Assembly (NCBI RefSeq): GCF_050574275.1
Contig: NZ_CP192260.1
Location: 1,488,001 to 1,552,000 of the forward strand
Length of the DNA: 64,000 bases
Source: Virgibacillus_F flavescens
Lineage (GTDB): Bacteria > Bacillota > Bacilli > Bacillales > Amphibacillaceae
Reading direction: 5' to 3'
This document shows positions 16,127 through 24,798 of this stretch, one piece after another (the stretch's first letter is position 1; the number at the start of each line of letters is the position of its first letter). The translations under genes and the position numbers were made by a program. The notes under the pieces were generated by a model that worked only from the letters and a program-made list of their open reading frames with translations, was not told the DNA's origin and ran no database searches.

Positions 16127-17131
16127 ATTTTAAACGTTGCATTGTTAAGCAGATGGCATGTTCATGCAGATGATTATGCCCGTGAAGTGCTGGGAAATGA
16201 AAAATTAGCTATTTCGTTCGTATGGGACGAAGATAAAGCGCGAGGCGAAAAGTGGGCGGAGGAACTTGGGGTTCCATTTGAGAAAGACCTGGACACTGCG
16301 CTCAAAAGTCCTGAAATTGATGCTGTAATAGTAAGTACGCCGACGAACCTGCATAAAAAGGTGATTTTGGCTGCAGCACATAATAAAAAACATGTTTTTA
16401 CCGAAAAAGTATTAGCGTTCTCTGCTGAGGATTGTGAAGAAATCTACCAGGCTATGAAGCAGAATGATGTGGAACTGATGGTTTCGCTGCCAAGGCTTGT
16501 CGAACAGGAATTTTTGCAGGCGCAGAAGGTTCTGGAGGAAGGTTTACTCGGAACATTAACGATGATCCGATGCCGCTTAGCGCATAATGGCGCAGTAATT
16601 CCGGCTGGTGAGTCAGAAGGATGGCTGCCTGCCCGCTTCTTTAATAAAGAAGAAACTGGTGGAGGCTCGTTAATTGATCTCGGGGCACACCCGATTTATT
16701 TAACGAATCGCTTGGCAGGAAAGGCAGAAGCAGTAACCGCACGATTAAGAATGGATGAAGGAAAAGGAGTCGATCAGAGCGCTGCAGTGATTGTGGATTA
16801 TGCGTCTGGAGCACTTGGGATAATTGAAACAGGATTTATGTCCTATGGAAGCCCGTTTCAATTGGAGTTATACGGCACAGAAGGTACCTTAATGTGTAAA
16901 GATGGAGACATCCAGCTGAAAAGTATCCACCGTGGTGACGGAAGCTGGGTAACGCTTGCGGAAGAAAAATCAGTGCCTATGCCGATGGAACAATGGGTTG
17001 GGAAGATAGTTAATGGAAAAGAACCATCGATTACGAAAGAAGATGTCATGAATTTAACAATCATAAATGAAGCCGCTGCATTATCGCATCAGAATGGTCA
17101 GACTACTCAGGTCGGGAAAATTAAAGCGTAA
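16127..17131 (+). CDS. Divergent Gfo/Idh/MocA-like protein lacking GxGxxG and EKP
   Basis: About 334 residues with the two-domain layout of Gfo/Idh/MocA proteins (SPEIDAVIVSTPTNLHKKV, then GGGSLIDLGAHPIYL with the conserved Asp and His). The N-terminal Rossmann glycine motif is replaced by LLSRWHVHADD, and the usual EKP is EKV (around 92-94). The only good ribosome-binding site, AGAGGTGA (16114-16121), overlaps the in-frame GTG at 16118 and points to ATT at 16127, five bases downstream, as a rare AUU start. The N-terminus is therefore uncertain. Function may be non-redox or use another cofactor mode. Confidence 0.75.
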   Translation: MLNVALLSRWHVHADDYAREVLGNEKLAISFVWDEDKARGEKWAEELGVPFEKDLDTALKSPEIDAVIVSTPTNLHKKVILAAAHNKKHVFTEKVLAFSAEDCEEIYQAMKQNDVELMVSLPRLVEQEFLQAQKVLEEGLLGTLTMIRCRLAHNGAVIPAGESEGWLPARFFNKEETGGGSLIDLGAHPIYLTNRLAGKAEAVTARLRMDEGKGVDQSAAVIVDYASGALGIIETGFMSYGSPFQLELYGTEGTLMCKDGDIQLKSIHRGDGSWVTLAEEKSVPMPMEQWVGKIVNGKEPSITKEDVMNLTIINEAAALSHQNGQTTQVGKIKA

Positions 17132-17166
17132 ATTTTTTTCATTAACCAAACGAGGGAGAATGATTT

Positions 17167-17928
17167 ATGGGAAATGTTGGACTACAGTTGTATTCTGTTC
17201 GGGAGGCAGCGGCACAAAATTTTCTTGGAACTGTGCGCAACGTTGCGGATATCGGCTATGATGCTGTGCAATTTGCAGGATTTTTTGAAACACCTGCAAG
17301 TCAGGTGAAACAAGTATTAGACGAAAAGCAGCTTCGCGTGGCCGGAAGCCATACTGCAATTGATGTACTGCACGGTGACAAATTGAAGGAAACGATCGCG
17401 TATAATCAGGAAATTGATAATAAGCTGATTATCTGTCCGTACCTTCCTGAGAATAAACGGGATTCTGAGGACAGTTATAAACGAACTGCAGAAGAATTGA
17501 ACAGAATCGGACAGGTTTGTCAGGAACATGGCATGACGTTTGGTTACCACAATCATGATTTTGAGTTTGACGCGCTTAATGAAACCACTGGATTTGATTT
17601 GATTTTTGAAAATACCGATCCGGAATTTGTTAAAATAGAACTGGATTGTTTCTGGGCGATTTATGCTGGTCACAATCCGGGAAAGATTATCGAAAAATAT
17701 GAGAATCGCGTAGTTTCCTTACATATAAAGGACATGGTTGAAGTGGAGGGTAAAAGACGAAGCACTGAAATTGGGTTCGGCAAGCTTAATATGAAAGAAT
17801 TTCTGAAGGTCGCGAAGAGCAGCTTTGTGGATTGGTTAGTCGTGGAGCAGGAAGACTTTGACCAGGATCCGATGGAGAGCGCGAAAATCAATCGGGATAA
17901 CTTACATGCGTTACTAAATTTGAAGTAG
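17167..17928 (+). CDS. Sugar phosphate isomerase/epimerase family TIM-barrel protein
   Basis: This 253-residue xylose-isomerase-like TIM barrel carries metal-site residues typical of the IolE/IolI/epimerase superfamily: His in YHNHDFEF, Glu/Asp in IELDCFW, His in SLHIKD and a C-terminal EQEDFD. It follows the divergent Gfo/Idh/MocA gene by 35 bases with a GAGGGAGAA site. In the locus it would isomerise or dehydrate a keto-sugar made by the dehydrogenases. The exact reaction is not readable. Confidence 0.82.
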   Translation: MGNVGLQLYSVREAAAQNFLGTVRNVADIGYDAVQFAGFFETPASQVKQVLDEKQLRVAGSHTAIDVLHGDKLKETIAYNQEIDNKLIICPYLPENKRDSEDSYKRTAEELNRIGQVCQEHGMTFGYHNHDFEFDALNETTGFDLIFENTDPEFVKIELDCFWAIYAGHNPGKIIEKYENRVVSLHIKDMVEVEGKRRSTEIGFGKLNMKEFLKVAKSSFVDWLVVEQEDFDQDPMESAKINRDNLHALLNLK

Positions 17929-17941
17929 GAGTGATGGCAAA

Positions 17942-18661
17942 ATGAACGTAACAATCTGGAATGAAAATAGACACGAAAAGAAAAACCCTGTAGTTGCAGA
18001 CATTTATCCGACAGGGATTCACGGAACAATTGAAGAATTTTTAAAAGAAGAAGGTCATGAAACACGTACGGCAACGCTGGACGAAGCAGAGCATGGCTTA
18101 ACACAGGAAGTACTCGATAACACAGATGTACTGCTTTGGTGGGGCCACATTGCACACGAAGAAGTATCAGAGGAAGTTGCGGAGCTTGTGAAGGAACGTG
18201 TCCTGGATGGTATGGGACTTGTAGTACTGCACTCTGCTCACTTTTCAAAGGTATTTAAGAAGCTCATGGGTACAGGCTGTGATTTGAAGTGGCGTGAAGC
18301 GGATGAAAAAGAGCGTCTGTGGGTTGTGGATCCAAGTCATCCGATTACCGAAGGCATCGGGCAGTACATCGAGCTTGAAAAAGAAGAAATGTACGGCGAG
18401 CATTTTGATATTCCAGCACCAGATCAATTGGTGTTTGTCAGCTGGTTTGAAGGTGGCGAGGTATTCCGAAGCGGTGCTACATTCTCGAGGGGCAGAGGGA
18501 AAATCTTTTATTTCCGCCCAGGACATGAAACATATCCAACCTATCACAATAAGGAAATTCAGCAGGTTATTAAAAATGGTGTGAAATGGGCAAAAAATAC
18601 AAACACATCCAAACATCAATACGGAAACGCTAAAGCCCTAGAAGAAATCAAACAGAAATAA
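17942..18661 (+). CDS. ThuA domain (trehalose-utilisation type) protein
   Basis: The 239-residue glutamine-amidotransferase-like protein matches the ThuA family throughout (TDVLLWWGHIAHEEV, VVLHSAHFSK, GRGKIFYFRPGHE). ThuA and the Gfo/Idh/MocA-type ThuB act in rhizobial trehalose catabolism through 3-keto-trehalose. Related proteins are linked to keto-disaccharide breakdown. It overlaps no gene but is only 13 bases behind the isomerase, so they are co-transcribed. Its presence is the main hint that the imported compound is a disaccharide or glycoside. Confidence 0.85.
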   Translation: MNVTIWNENRHEKKNPVVADIYPTGIHGTIEEFLKEEGHETRTATLDEAEHGLTQEVLDNTDVLLWWGHIAHEEVSEEVAELVKERVLDGMGLVVLHSAHFSKVFKKLMGTGCDLKWREADEKERLWVVDPSHPITEGIGQYIELEKEEMYGEHFDIPAPDQLVFVSWFEGGEVFRSGATFSRGRGKIFYFRPGHETYPTYHNKEIQQVIKNGVKWAKNTNTSKHQYGNAKALEEIKQK

Positions 18662-18683
18662 AAAATGGGAAAAACTGGAGAAA

Positions 18684-18695
18684 GTACCAGGTACC
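18684..18695. repeat. GTACCAGGTACC palindromic repeat, copy 3
   Basis: Left flank GGGAAAAACTGGAGAAA is well conserved. It lies between the thuA-like stop and the ribosome-binding site of the next gene, inside the operon. Confidence 0.8.
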
Positions 18696-18711
18696 GCAAG
18701 GAGGTTTTACA

Positions 18712-19752
18712 ATGGTGAAATTGCGAATGGGGATTGTTGGTGCTGGTGGGATTGCACAGGACAGACATATCCCGGCTTATTTAGAGCTGCAGGATAAAGT
18801 GGAGATTGTGGCGCTGCAGGATTTAAATGTGGAGCGAGCGCAGGAAGCTGCGAATCGGTTTGGTATTTCGCAGGTTTTCCAGGAGTATACGGAACTGTTT
18901 GAAGTTGTTGACGCGGTAACAATCTGTACGCCGAATAAGTTTCATGCTGAGATTGCCGTTCAGGCATTGGAAGCTGGTGTCCACGTTTTATGTGAGAAGC
19001 CAATGGCAATCACTACGCAAGATTGCGAGGAAATGATTGCAGCGTCACAAAAGACGAATACGCAATTATCTATTGCTTATCATTATCGTCATACTCAGGA
19101 AGCGCGTGTTGCGAAACAGGCAATATTAAATGGGGAAATTGGCGACCCATTAGTAACGCGTGTTCAGGCTATGCGACGTCGCAAAGTACCAGGCTGGGGA
19201 GTCTTTACCAATAAGGACTTACAAGGTGGAGGCAGCTTAATTGACTGGGGCTGTCACTTTCTTGACTTAGCTATCTGGCTCCTTGGTGATCCAAAACCAG
19301 TCGAGGTAATGGGTACGACGTATAATCGATTGAGTAAAACGCCTAATCAGTTAAACGAATGGGGTACGTTCAATCATGAAACGTTTGACGTAGATGATCA
19401 TGTAACGGGTTATATTACGTTTGAAAACGGGGTCTCCCTCATGCTTGAATGTTCGTGGGCCGCTAATATCAAGGAAGATACGACAAACTTAAGTATTTCA
19501 GGCGTAGATGGTGGACTGAATGTTTATCCGTTTGAACTCTATCAGGCTAAATACGGAACATTCTTTAGTGGAGAGGCAAAGTTTTCCGCGAAAGAAGATA
19601 ATGCCGGCTTGCTGCAGGCAGAAAATTTTGTTTCCAGCTGTTTGGGTGAAGCGGAGTTAATCGTTAAGCCAGAACAGGCGCTGCAGGTAACTAAATTAAT
19701 GGAAGCAATTTATACGAGCAGTGAAACAGGAAGAAGTGTTAGGTTAGACTAA
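18712..19752 (+). CDS. Gfo/Idh/MocA family oxidoreductase 3
   Basis: The 346-residue dehydrogenase has an intact Rossmann motif GAGGIA (about 9-14), CEKPMA near 94 and GGGSLIDWGCHFLDLAIW in the catalytic domain. It shares the VPGWGVF and SSCLGE/EALVVT-type segments with the first family member, so both may act on related substrates. An AAGGAGG site is directly preceded by a palindromic repeat. It probably catalyses an NAD(P)-dependent sugar oxidation in the same pathway as ThuA. Confidence 0.88.
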   Translation: MVKLRMGIVGAGGIAQDRHIPAYLELQDKVEIVALQDLNVERAQEAANRFGISQVFQEYTELFEVVDAVTICTPNKFHAEIAVQALEAGVHVLCEKPMAITTQDCEEMIAASQKTNTQLSIAYHYRHTQEARVAKQAILNGEIGDPLVTRVQAMRRRKVPGWGVFTNKDLQGGGSLIDWGCHFLDLAIWLLGDPKPVEVMGTTYNRLSKTPNQLNEWGTFNHETFDVDDHVTGYITFENGVSLMLECSWAANIKEDTTNLSISGVDGGLNVYPFELYQAKYGTFFSGEAKFSAKEDNAGLLQAENFVSSCLGEAELIVKPEQALQVTKLMEAIYTSSETGRSVRLD

Positions 19753-19779
19753 AAAGTATAAAGGATGTAGGTGGTACAT

Positions 19780-20748
19780 ATGAAATTAGGTGTGTTTTCC
19801 GTATTATTTTCAGGTATGTCGTTTGAAGAAATGCTAGACCATGCAAAAGCTTCAGGTTTGCAGGCAGTCGAAATTGGAACAGGTGGGTACCCAGGAACTG
19901 CACATTGTAATATAGATGAGCTGCTGGAAAGCGAAGAAAAACGTACCGAGTATTTGAAAAAGGTTCACTCTCGTGGGCTGACGATCAGCGCATTTAGCTG
20001 TCACGGCAATCCAATATCGCCGGATAAACAGTTTGCTGCCGAGTCACATGAGGCGTTTGTGAAATCTGTAAAACTAGCAAAATTGATGGATGTTCCAGTA
20101 GTCAATACGTTCTCTGGAACTCCTGGTGACCATGAGGAAGCAAAATATCCAAACTGGCCGGTAACGCCATGGCCAGCGGAGTACTCGGATATTTTAAATT
20201 GGCAATGGGAACAAAAGCTGATTCCTTATTGGAAGGAACAAGGTCAGTTTGCCAAGGATCATAATGTGAAGGTCGGACTAGAGCTTCATGCAGGATTCCT
20301 TGTGCATACACCGTATACGATGCTGAAACTGCGCGAGGCAACGTGTGACGCAATAGGTGCAAACCTTGACCCAAGCCATTTATGGTGGCAGGGTATTGAT
20401 CCAGTCGCAGCAATTAAAATTTTAGGAAAAGAAAATGCAATTCACCATTTCCATGCGAAGGATACGTATATCGATCAGGAAAATGTGAATATGTATGGCT
20501 TGACCGACATGCAGCCATACGGTGAAGTACAAACGCGCGCATGGAGTTTTCGTTCCGTCGGATATGGTCACGGTATCCAGGAATGGTCAAATATAATAAG
20601 CGCTTTGCGTACATTTGGGTATGACTATGTAGTAAGTATTGAACATGAAGACCCGATTATGTCGATTGACGAAGGGTTCAGCAAAGCAGTCGCTAACTTG
20701 AAAAGTGTTAATATAGCAGAGAAACCCGCTGAAATGTGGTGGGCTTAG
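19780..20748 (+). CDS. Sugar phosphate isomerase/epimerase family TIM-barrel protein 2
   Basis: A 322-residue xylose-isomerase-like TIM barrel with metal-site candidates GLELHAGF, ANLDPSHLWWQG, HHFHAKD and a C-terminal SIEHEDP. I start at ATG 19780 (MKLGVFSV); GTAGGTGG lies just upstream, and the in-frame GTG at 19771 is within that site. It closes the sugar operon and is followed by a good terminator. It is longer than the first isomerase and probably carries out a second step. Confidence 0.85.
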   Translation: MKLGVFSVLFSGMSFEEMLDHAKASGLQAVEIGTGGYPGTAHCNIDELLESEEKRTEYLKKVHSRGLTISAFSCHGNPISPDKQFAAESHEAFVKSVKLAKLMDVPVVNTFSGTPGDHEEAKYPNWPVTPWPAEYSDILNWQWEQKLIPYWKEQGQFAKDHNVKVGLELHAGFLVHTPYTMLKLREATCDAIGANLDPSHLWWQGIDPVAAIKILGKENAIHHFHAKDTYIDQENVNMYGLTDMQPYGEVQTRAWSFRSVGYGHGIQEWSNIISALRTFGYDYVVSIEHEDPIMSIDEGFSKAVANLKSVNIAEKPAEMWWA

Positions 20749-20770
20749 GTTAGATAGTTAATGATAGTAT

Positions 20771-20808
20771 AATCCGAACGAATCCTGTGATTTCGTTCGG
20801 ATTATTTA
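20771..20808 (+). terminator. Terminator of the sugar operon
   Basis: AATCCGAACGAA (20771-20782) pairs with TTCGTTCGGATT (20792-20803), followed by a short T-rich tail. Confidence 0.85.
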
Positions 20809-20854
20809 AATTCATCTGCTGTGAAGCATCACTCCGTCAAAATACGTTCTCGCG

Positions 20855-20940
20855 CGCTAGTGCAAGGATTCAGTTCTTTAGAAAGCAAAGACCATTTCCC
20901 CCGGAATCCTCAGCGCATTGATACCGCAAGTCTGAGTGCA
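20855..20940. repeat. Decayed GC-rich core repeat
   Basis: The stretch keeps the order of core segments seen in the MITE-like family (ATTCAG, AAGCAAAGACC, TCAGCGC, CCGCAAGTCTG) with many substitutions. The remaining bases up to 21245 hold no gene I can support, only AT-rich sequence that must contain the oppA-type promoter. Confidence 0.45.
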
Positions 20941-21245
20941 AATTAAAATTATCTCATAATGTTCGTCTTTGTTTTGATTCACTTCAGTTTTATCCTACTC
21001 TCCATACAATATGTTTCTATTAAGTATCTTTATTTAGGAAAAATATGTAAAATTTTTTTAATATTTCACTAGCAGATTAAATCATCTTCTAAGTCATGGG
21101 GGACCTGCATTCTGTGTTGATTAATTTTTTGTTGAATTATGTAAATTTGGATAATTCAACAAAATGCGCTATACAAAATTATCAGAATAATGGTATAGTA
21201 ATCATTGTAGTTTTAAATCAGAAAAAAATAAAAGGGGGATTGGCC

Positions 21246-22937
21246 ATGAAGTTGACAAAGATTTCATTGCTTTTAGCATTAGGTTTATTGCTAAGTATTT
21301 TCATGGTGGCATGCTCAGGTGATGAGGGCGGCGACGAAACTGGTTCTGAGGGGTCAGAAGGAGAAGATACGGCTGCAGAAGAAGGCGGAGAGGTAAAGCA
21401 GGTGCTGAATTTAATAGAAGGTGATGTTATTCCTTCTATGGATCCACAACTGTCTACTGATGCACTCGCAGCAGTTTATATCGCCGATACAATGGAAGGT
21501 CTGTACCGTAAGAAAGACGGCGAGATGACTCCAGGTATTGCAACTGATCATAAAGTTAGTGAAGATGGATTAACGTGGACATTTACATTGCGTGAAGATG
21601 CAAAATGGGCGAATGGAGATCCTGTAACAGCGCATGACTTTGTTTATGCTTGGCAGCGTGGAGTGGATCCTGACGTTGGGTCTGCATATGGTCCTTATAT
21701 GATGGGCGGCGTAGTCAAAAATGCTACAAAAGTAAATGAAGGTGAATTGCCTGTTGAAGATCTAGGAGTGAAGGCTGATGGAGATTACACGTTTGTTGTG
21801 AATCTTGAAAAGCCGACACCGTATTTCCTTGAACTTGCAGCATTCTCAACTTTCTTTCCGGTAAATAAAAAATTTGCTGAAGAACATGGTGACAAATTCT
21901 CTACTAGTTCCGAAACATTATTATCAAATGGTCCGTTCAAGCTTGAAAATTGGAAGAGTACTTCACAGGAATGGTCTATGGTGAAAAATCCTGATTATTG
22001 GGATGCTGAATCTGTGACACTAGAGGAAATAAATTTTGATGTAGTAAAAGACCCTCAAGTAGGGGTGGATTTGTATGAAAAAGGTCAAGTGGATCGTGCA
22101 GGACTATCTGCAGATATTGTTGATCAATACGCATCACACGATGATTTTAAAGTAACACCTGAATCATCACTTTTCTGGCTGAAGTTTAACCAGACTACTT
22201 CCGACGCACTTGCGAACGTAAACATTCGTAAAGCAATTAGTAAGTCATTTAACAAAGAAGCATTAGTTGATGAAGTATTAAACGATGGATCCGTTGCTGC
22301 AACCGGATTTATTCCAGAAGAATTCGCTGCACATCCGGAAACTGAAAAAGATTTCCGTGAAATTAATGGCGACTTAGTAACTTTTGATGCAGAAGAAGCG
22401 AAAGAACTATGGGAAAAAGGGTTAGAAGAAATCGGAAAATCAAAAGTTACAATTGAGTTCCTCGGTCAAGATGGATCGACATCCAAACTAATGAACGAAT
22501 ACTTGGCTAGCCAAATGGAAGAGAATCTACCTGGTTTAACAGTTGAGTTGAAGCAAGTTCCGTTTGAGCAAAAGCTAGAACTTGATTCAACGATGGATTA
22601 TCAAATCCAGTTTTCTGGCTGGCTCCCTGATTACCAGGATCCAAATACATGGTTAAATCTATGGGTAACAGATGGCGGAAATAACAAAATGGGGTATTCT
22701 AACCCTGAGTATGATAAGTTGATCAAAGACGCTAACGAAAAATATATCAAAGATCCAGTTAAGCGTTTTGAGGCATTCTTAGCTGCATCGAAAGTTCTGG
22801 CTGAAGATGCTGCAATCGCTCCAATTTACCAAAGCTCACGTGCTCAATTAATCTCACCTAAAATTCAAGGTGTTGTGTTAAACGCGACAAGCCCTGAATA
22901 CGATTATAAGTGGGCATCGGTAGCACCAGCAGAATAG
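21246..22937 (+). CDS. Oligopeptide-binding lipoprotein, OppA type
   Basis: The 563-residue protein is a family 5 extracellular solute-binding protein for peptides. I start at ATG 21246 (MKLTKIS), which has AAAGGGGGAT upstream and opens a lipoprotein signal ending in MVAC; a longer open frame from 21096 has no ribosome-binding site. The mature part begins with a Gly/Glu-rich linker. No opp permease or ATPase genes are nearby, so it must serve a transporter encoded elsewhere. A strong terminator follows. Confidence 0.9.
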   Translation: MKLTKISLLLALGLLLSIFMVACSGDEGGDETGSEGSEGEDTAAEEGGEVKQVLNLIEGDVIPSMDPQLSTDALAAVYIADTMEGLYRKKDGEMTPGIATDHKVSEDGLTWTFTLREDAKWANGDPVTAHDFVYAWQRGVDPDVGSAYGPYMMGGVVKNATKVNEGELPVEDLGVKADGDYTFVVNLEKPTPYFLELAAFSTFFPVNKKFAEEHGDKFSTSSETLLSNGPFKLENWKSTSQEWSMVKNPDYWDAESVTLEEINFDVVKDPQVGVDLYEKGQVDRAGLSADIVDQYASHDDFKVTPESSLFWLKFNQTTSDALANVNIRKAISKSFNKEALVDEVLNDGSVAATGFIPEEFAAHPETEKDFREINGDLVTFDAEEAKELWEKGLEEIGKSKVTIEFLGQDGSTSKLMNEYLASQMEENLPGLTVELKQVPFEQKLELDSTMDYQIQFSGWLPDYQDPNTWLNLWVTDGGNNKMGYSNPEYDKLIKDANEKYIKDPVKRFEAFLAASKVLAEDAAIAPIYQSSRAQLISPKIQGVVLNATSPEYDYKWASVAPAE

Positions 22938-22950
22938 AAAACATTTTTAA

Positions 22951-22994
22951 CAGGAGCACAGACCTCGTAAGGTCTGTGCTCCTGTTGTTTTTTT
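22951..22994 (+). terminator. Terminator of the oppA-type gene
   Basis: A perfect 14-bp stem, CAGGAGCACAGACC with GGTCTGTGCTCCTG, and a T-rich tail. Confidence 0.95.
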
Positions 22995-23005
22995 ACTCAG
23001 GCATC

Positions 23006-23539
23006 CTATAATAATATGCCAGCAGTTTGCAGGGCCAGGCAGGCTGTTTCAATCTTTTCTTTTCTGTCTGCTTCCAAGGTATGCATATGGATTCCTTCTG
23101 TTAACGTGGATAGATATACTGCTTGGGTATCTTTGATTTTATTAATAAATTGTTCTACTTCATGGCGGTTGCTGATCATAAGCGAAGCAGTCAAGTCACC
23201 ATAAACAGGATGCTCGACTGTAACATCCTTTACCGTAACACCGTGATCGACGATAATTGTTAGTTCTTCCTCTGTTTTTTCAGGGTTATGCCGGCACGCG
23301 ATAATTTGTTGGTGTTCCAGCTCACCCGTTGGTTTATGTAAGTACATGTACCCTTGACTTGTCGCAATAATCGGCTCATTTTTTGCTTTTAAAATGGAGA
23401 CATCCTGTACAATCACCTGTCTGCTGACATTCGCTTTCTCCGCGAATTCACTTCCGGTTATTGGACTGGATTCTTCCTTTAAGCTTTTTAAAATTAATTC
23501 CTGTCTCGCCGCAGATGAAAGCTTTGCACTGCTATCCAT
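23006..23539 (-). CDS. niaR: Niacin-responsive repressor of NAD synthesis (NiaR/YrxA)
   Basis: The 177-residue protein has an N-terminal winged HTH (about 8-60) and a C-terminal 3H domain that binds nicotinic acid with metal; conserved His residues are visible in VDHGVTV, EHPVYGDL and GIHMHTLE. In B. subtilis the orthologue represses nadBCA and nifS. Its AAGGAGG site lies inside the last codons of nifS, and only one base separates the nifS stop from this start, so the two are translationally coupled. Confidence 0.9.
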   Translation of the reverse strand: MDSSAKLSSAARQELILKSLKEESSPITGSEFAEKANVSRQVIVQDVSILKAKNEPIIATSQGYMYLHKPTGELEHQQIIACRHNPEKTEEELTIIVDHGVTVKDVTVEHPVYGDLTASLMISNRHEVEQFINKIKDTQAVYLSTLTEGIHMHTLEADRKEKIETACLALQTAGILL

Positions 23540-23540
23540 T

Positions 23541-24686
23541 CTAGTTCCTCCTTAGATGTGGAAATTTATCTGTTATTAATTCAAGTGTTTCCGCTGTTTT
23601 AGTCAACTCTTCTTCCGTTGTATGTCTGCCAAACGATAATCGTATAAATTGCTTCGACTCAGAGTCTGAACGTCCGAGGGCTTTCATCGTTCTTGAGGGA
23701 TTTTGTTTTCCAACCTGACAGGCGCTACCTGTAGAAATGGCAATTCCGTAACGATTACACTCCAGCATTACATATTGACCCTCCATGCCTTCAATCCGTA
23801 TGCCAAGTATATGTGGTAAATAATCAGTAGGATGACCCTCGACATGGACGGGCAACTGTAAATTTTTCAGTCTATCGATTAAAGCTATCCTCAATTGATC
23901 AATCCGCTTATATTCTTCTATTCTAACATCCGCTGCTAGTTTTGCAGAAGTAACAAAGGCTGCGATCCCTGGAACGTTAACTGTACCTGGCCGAAGTCCT
24001 TTTTCCTGACTCGTATTTGGAAAGGCAGCGGTCCATTTCACTTCCGGTCTAATATAGACCGCACCGACACCCTTTGGTCCGTAAAGCTTATGACTGGAAA
24101 TCGAAAGACTATCAACCTTCGAATTATCTAGGTTAATGGGCAGTTTTCCAAACGTCTGCACGGTGTCGCAATGAAAAAGTACCTGGTACCGATGGAGCAA
24201 ATCACCTATTGCGTCGATCGGCTGCACGGTTCCTATTTCGCCATTTCCATGATGAATCGAAGCCAGTATCGTCGTTTCCCGGATGGCACTTTTAAGATCA
24301 TCCAGCCTGATTTGTCCATATTGATCAAGTGGTAAATACGTAACGCTATAGCCGGCTTTTTCCATTTGAGTAAAAAAATTATGAATAGAAGAATGCTCGG
24401 CAACAGTTGTAATCAGATGGTTACCCTTCGATTTGTTTGCCTCAATTAAAGCACTTAAAGCAAGGGTATTGGATTCAGAGCCACCGCTTGTAAAGTAAAT
24501 ACCACTTCGGCTGCAGTTCAACATTTCTGCCAGTTCATCCCGAGCGGATTCCAGCAGTTGAGAGGCACGTGACCCTTCGTCGTGCATACTGTTCGGATTT
24601 CCAAAAAAAGATGTGGATACTTTCGTAAAAATATCTAACGATTCCTTAGATATTGGCGTTGTAGCAGCATAATCCAAATAGATCAT
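23541..24686 (-). CDS. nifS: Cysteine desulfurase NifS of the NAD operon
   Basis: The 381-residue PLP enzyme probably supplies sulfur for the iron-sulfur cluster of NadA. SSHKLYGPKG contains the PLP lysine and STGSACQVG the active-site cysteine. I start at MIYLDYAATTP with GAGGAG upstream; a longer frame lacks family similarity. It is collinear with B. subtilis NifS. The segment HRYQVLFHCD is encoded through a copy of the GGTACCAGGTAC palindrome (24179-24190) without change in length. It is divergent from nadBCA. Confidence 0.92.
   Translation of the reverse strand: MIYLDYAATTPISKESLDIFTKVSTSFFGNPNSMHDEGSRASQLLESARDELAEMLNCSRSGIYFTSGGSESNTLALSALIEANKSKGNHLITTVAEHSSIHNFFTQMEKAGYSVTYLPLDQYGQIRLDDLKSAIRETTILASIHHGNGEIGTVQPIDAIGDLLHRYQVLFHCDTVQTFGKLPINLDNSKVDSLSISSHKLYGPKGVGAVYIRPEVKWTAAFPNTSQEKGLRPGTVNVPGIAAFVTSAKLAADVRIEEYKRIDQLRIALIDRLKNLQLPVHVEGHPTDYLPHILGIRIEGMEGQYVMLECNRYGIAISTGSACQVGKQNPSRTMKALGRSDSESKQFIRLSFGRHTTEEELTKTAETLELITDKFPHLRRN
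24179..24190. repeat. GTACCTGGTACC palindrome inside nifS, copy 4
   Basis: The plus strand reads AAAAAGTACCTGGTACCG, as in intergenic copies, but here it encodes residues RYQV in a conserved region of NifS. The alignment with B. subtilis NifS recalled from memory (KYNV) needs no gap. Confidence 0.5.
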
Positions 24687-24720
24687 AGGAGCACTCCTCA
24701 AAATTATTGTAAAAAAACTC

Positions 24721-24770
24721 TTGTCAATAGTGTAAACTTGTGTAAATATAGGTGTCAAGACACATAAATA
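24721..24770. promoter_or_regulatory. NiaR operator and divergent promoters between nifS and nadB
   Basis: GTGTCAAGACAC (24752-24763) is a palindrome with TGTAAACTTGTGTAAATA beside it. TTGACA on the minus strand (complement of 24754-24759) would be the nifS -35 box, inside the palindrome. TTGTCA at 24721 may serve nadB. The motif fits my recollection of NiaR sites in Bacillales. Binding of the encoded NiaR would shut both units. Confidence 0.6.
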
Positions 24771-24798
24771 TACATAATACAATTGAGGCGATCATTCA

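Noticed and set aside
17670..18248. 192-codon open frame on the minus strand
   Set aside because: It overlaps the well-supported isomerase and thuA-type genes and has no recognisable domain or ribosome-binding site.
21096..21245. 50-codon N-terminal extension of the OppA-type protein
   Set aside because: It would place the lipoprotein signal internally; ATG 21246 has the ribosome-binding site.
24179..24190. Insertion of a palindromic repeat into nifS
   Set aside because: The protein aligns without gap to B. subtilis NifS as I recall it, so no net insertion took place.
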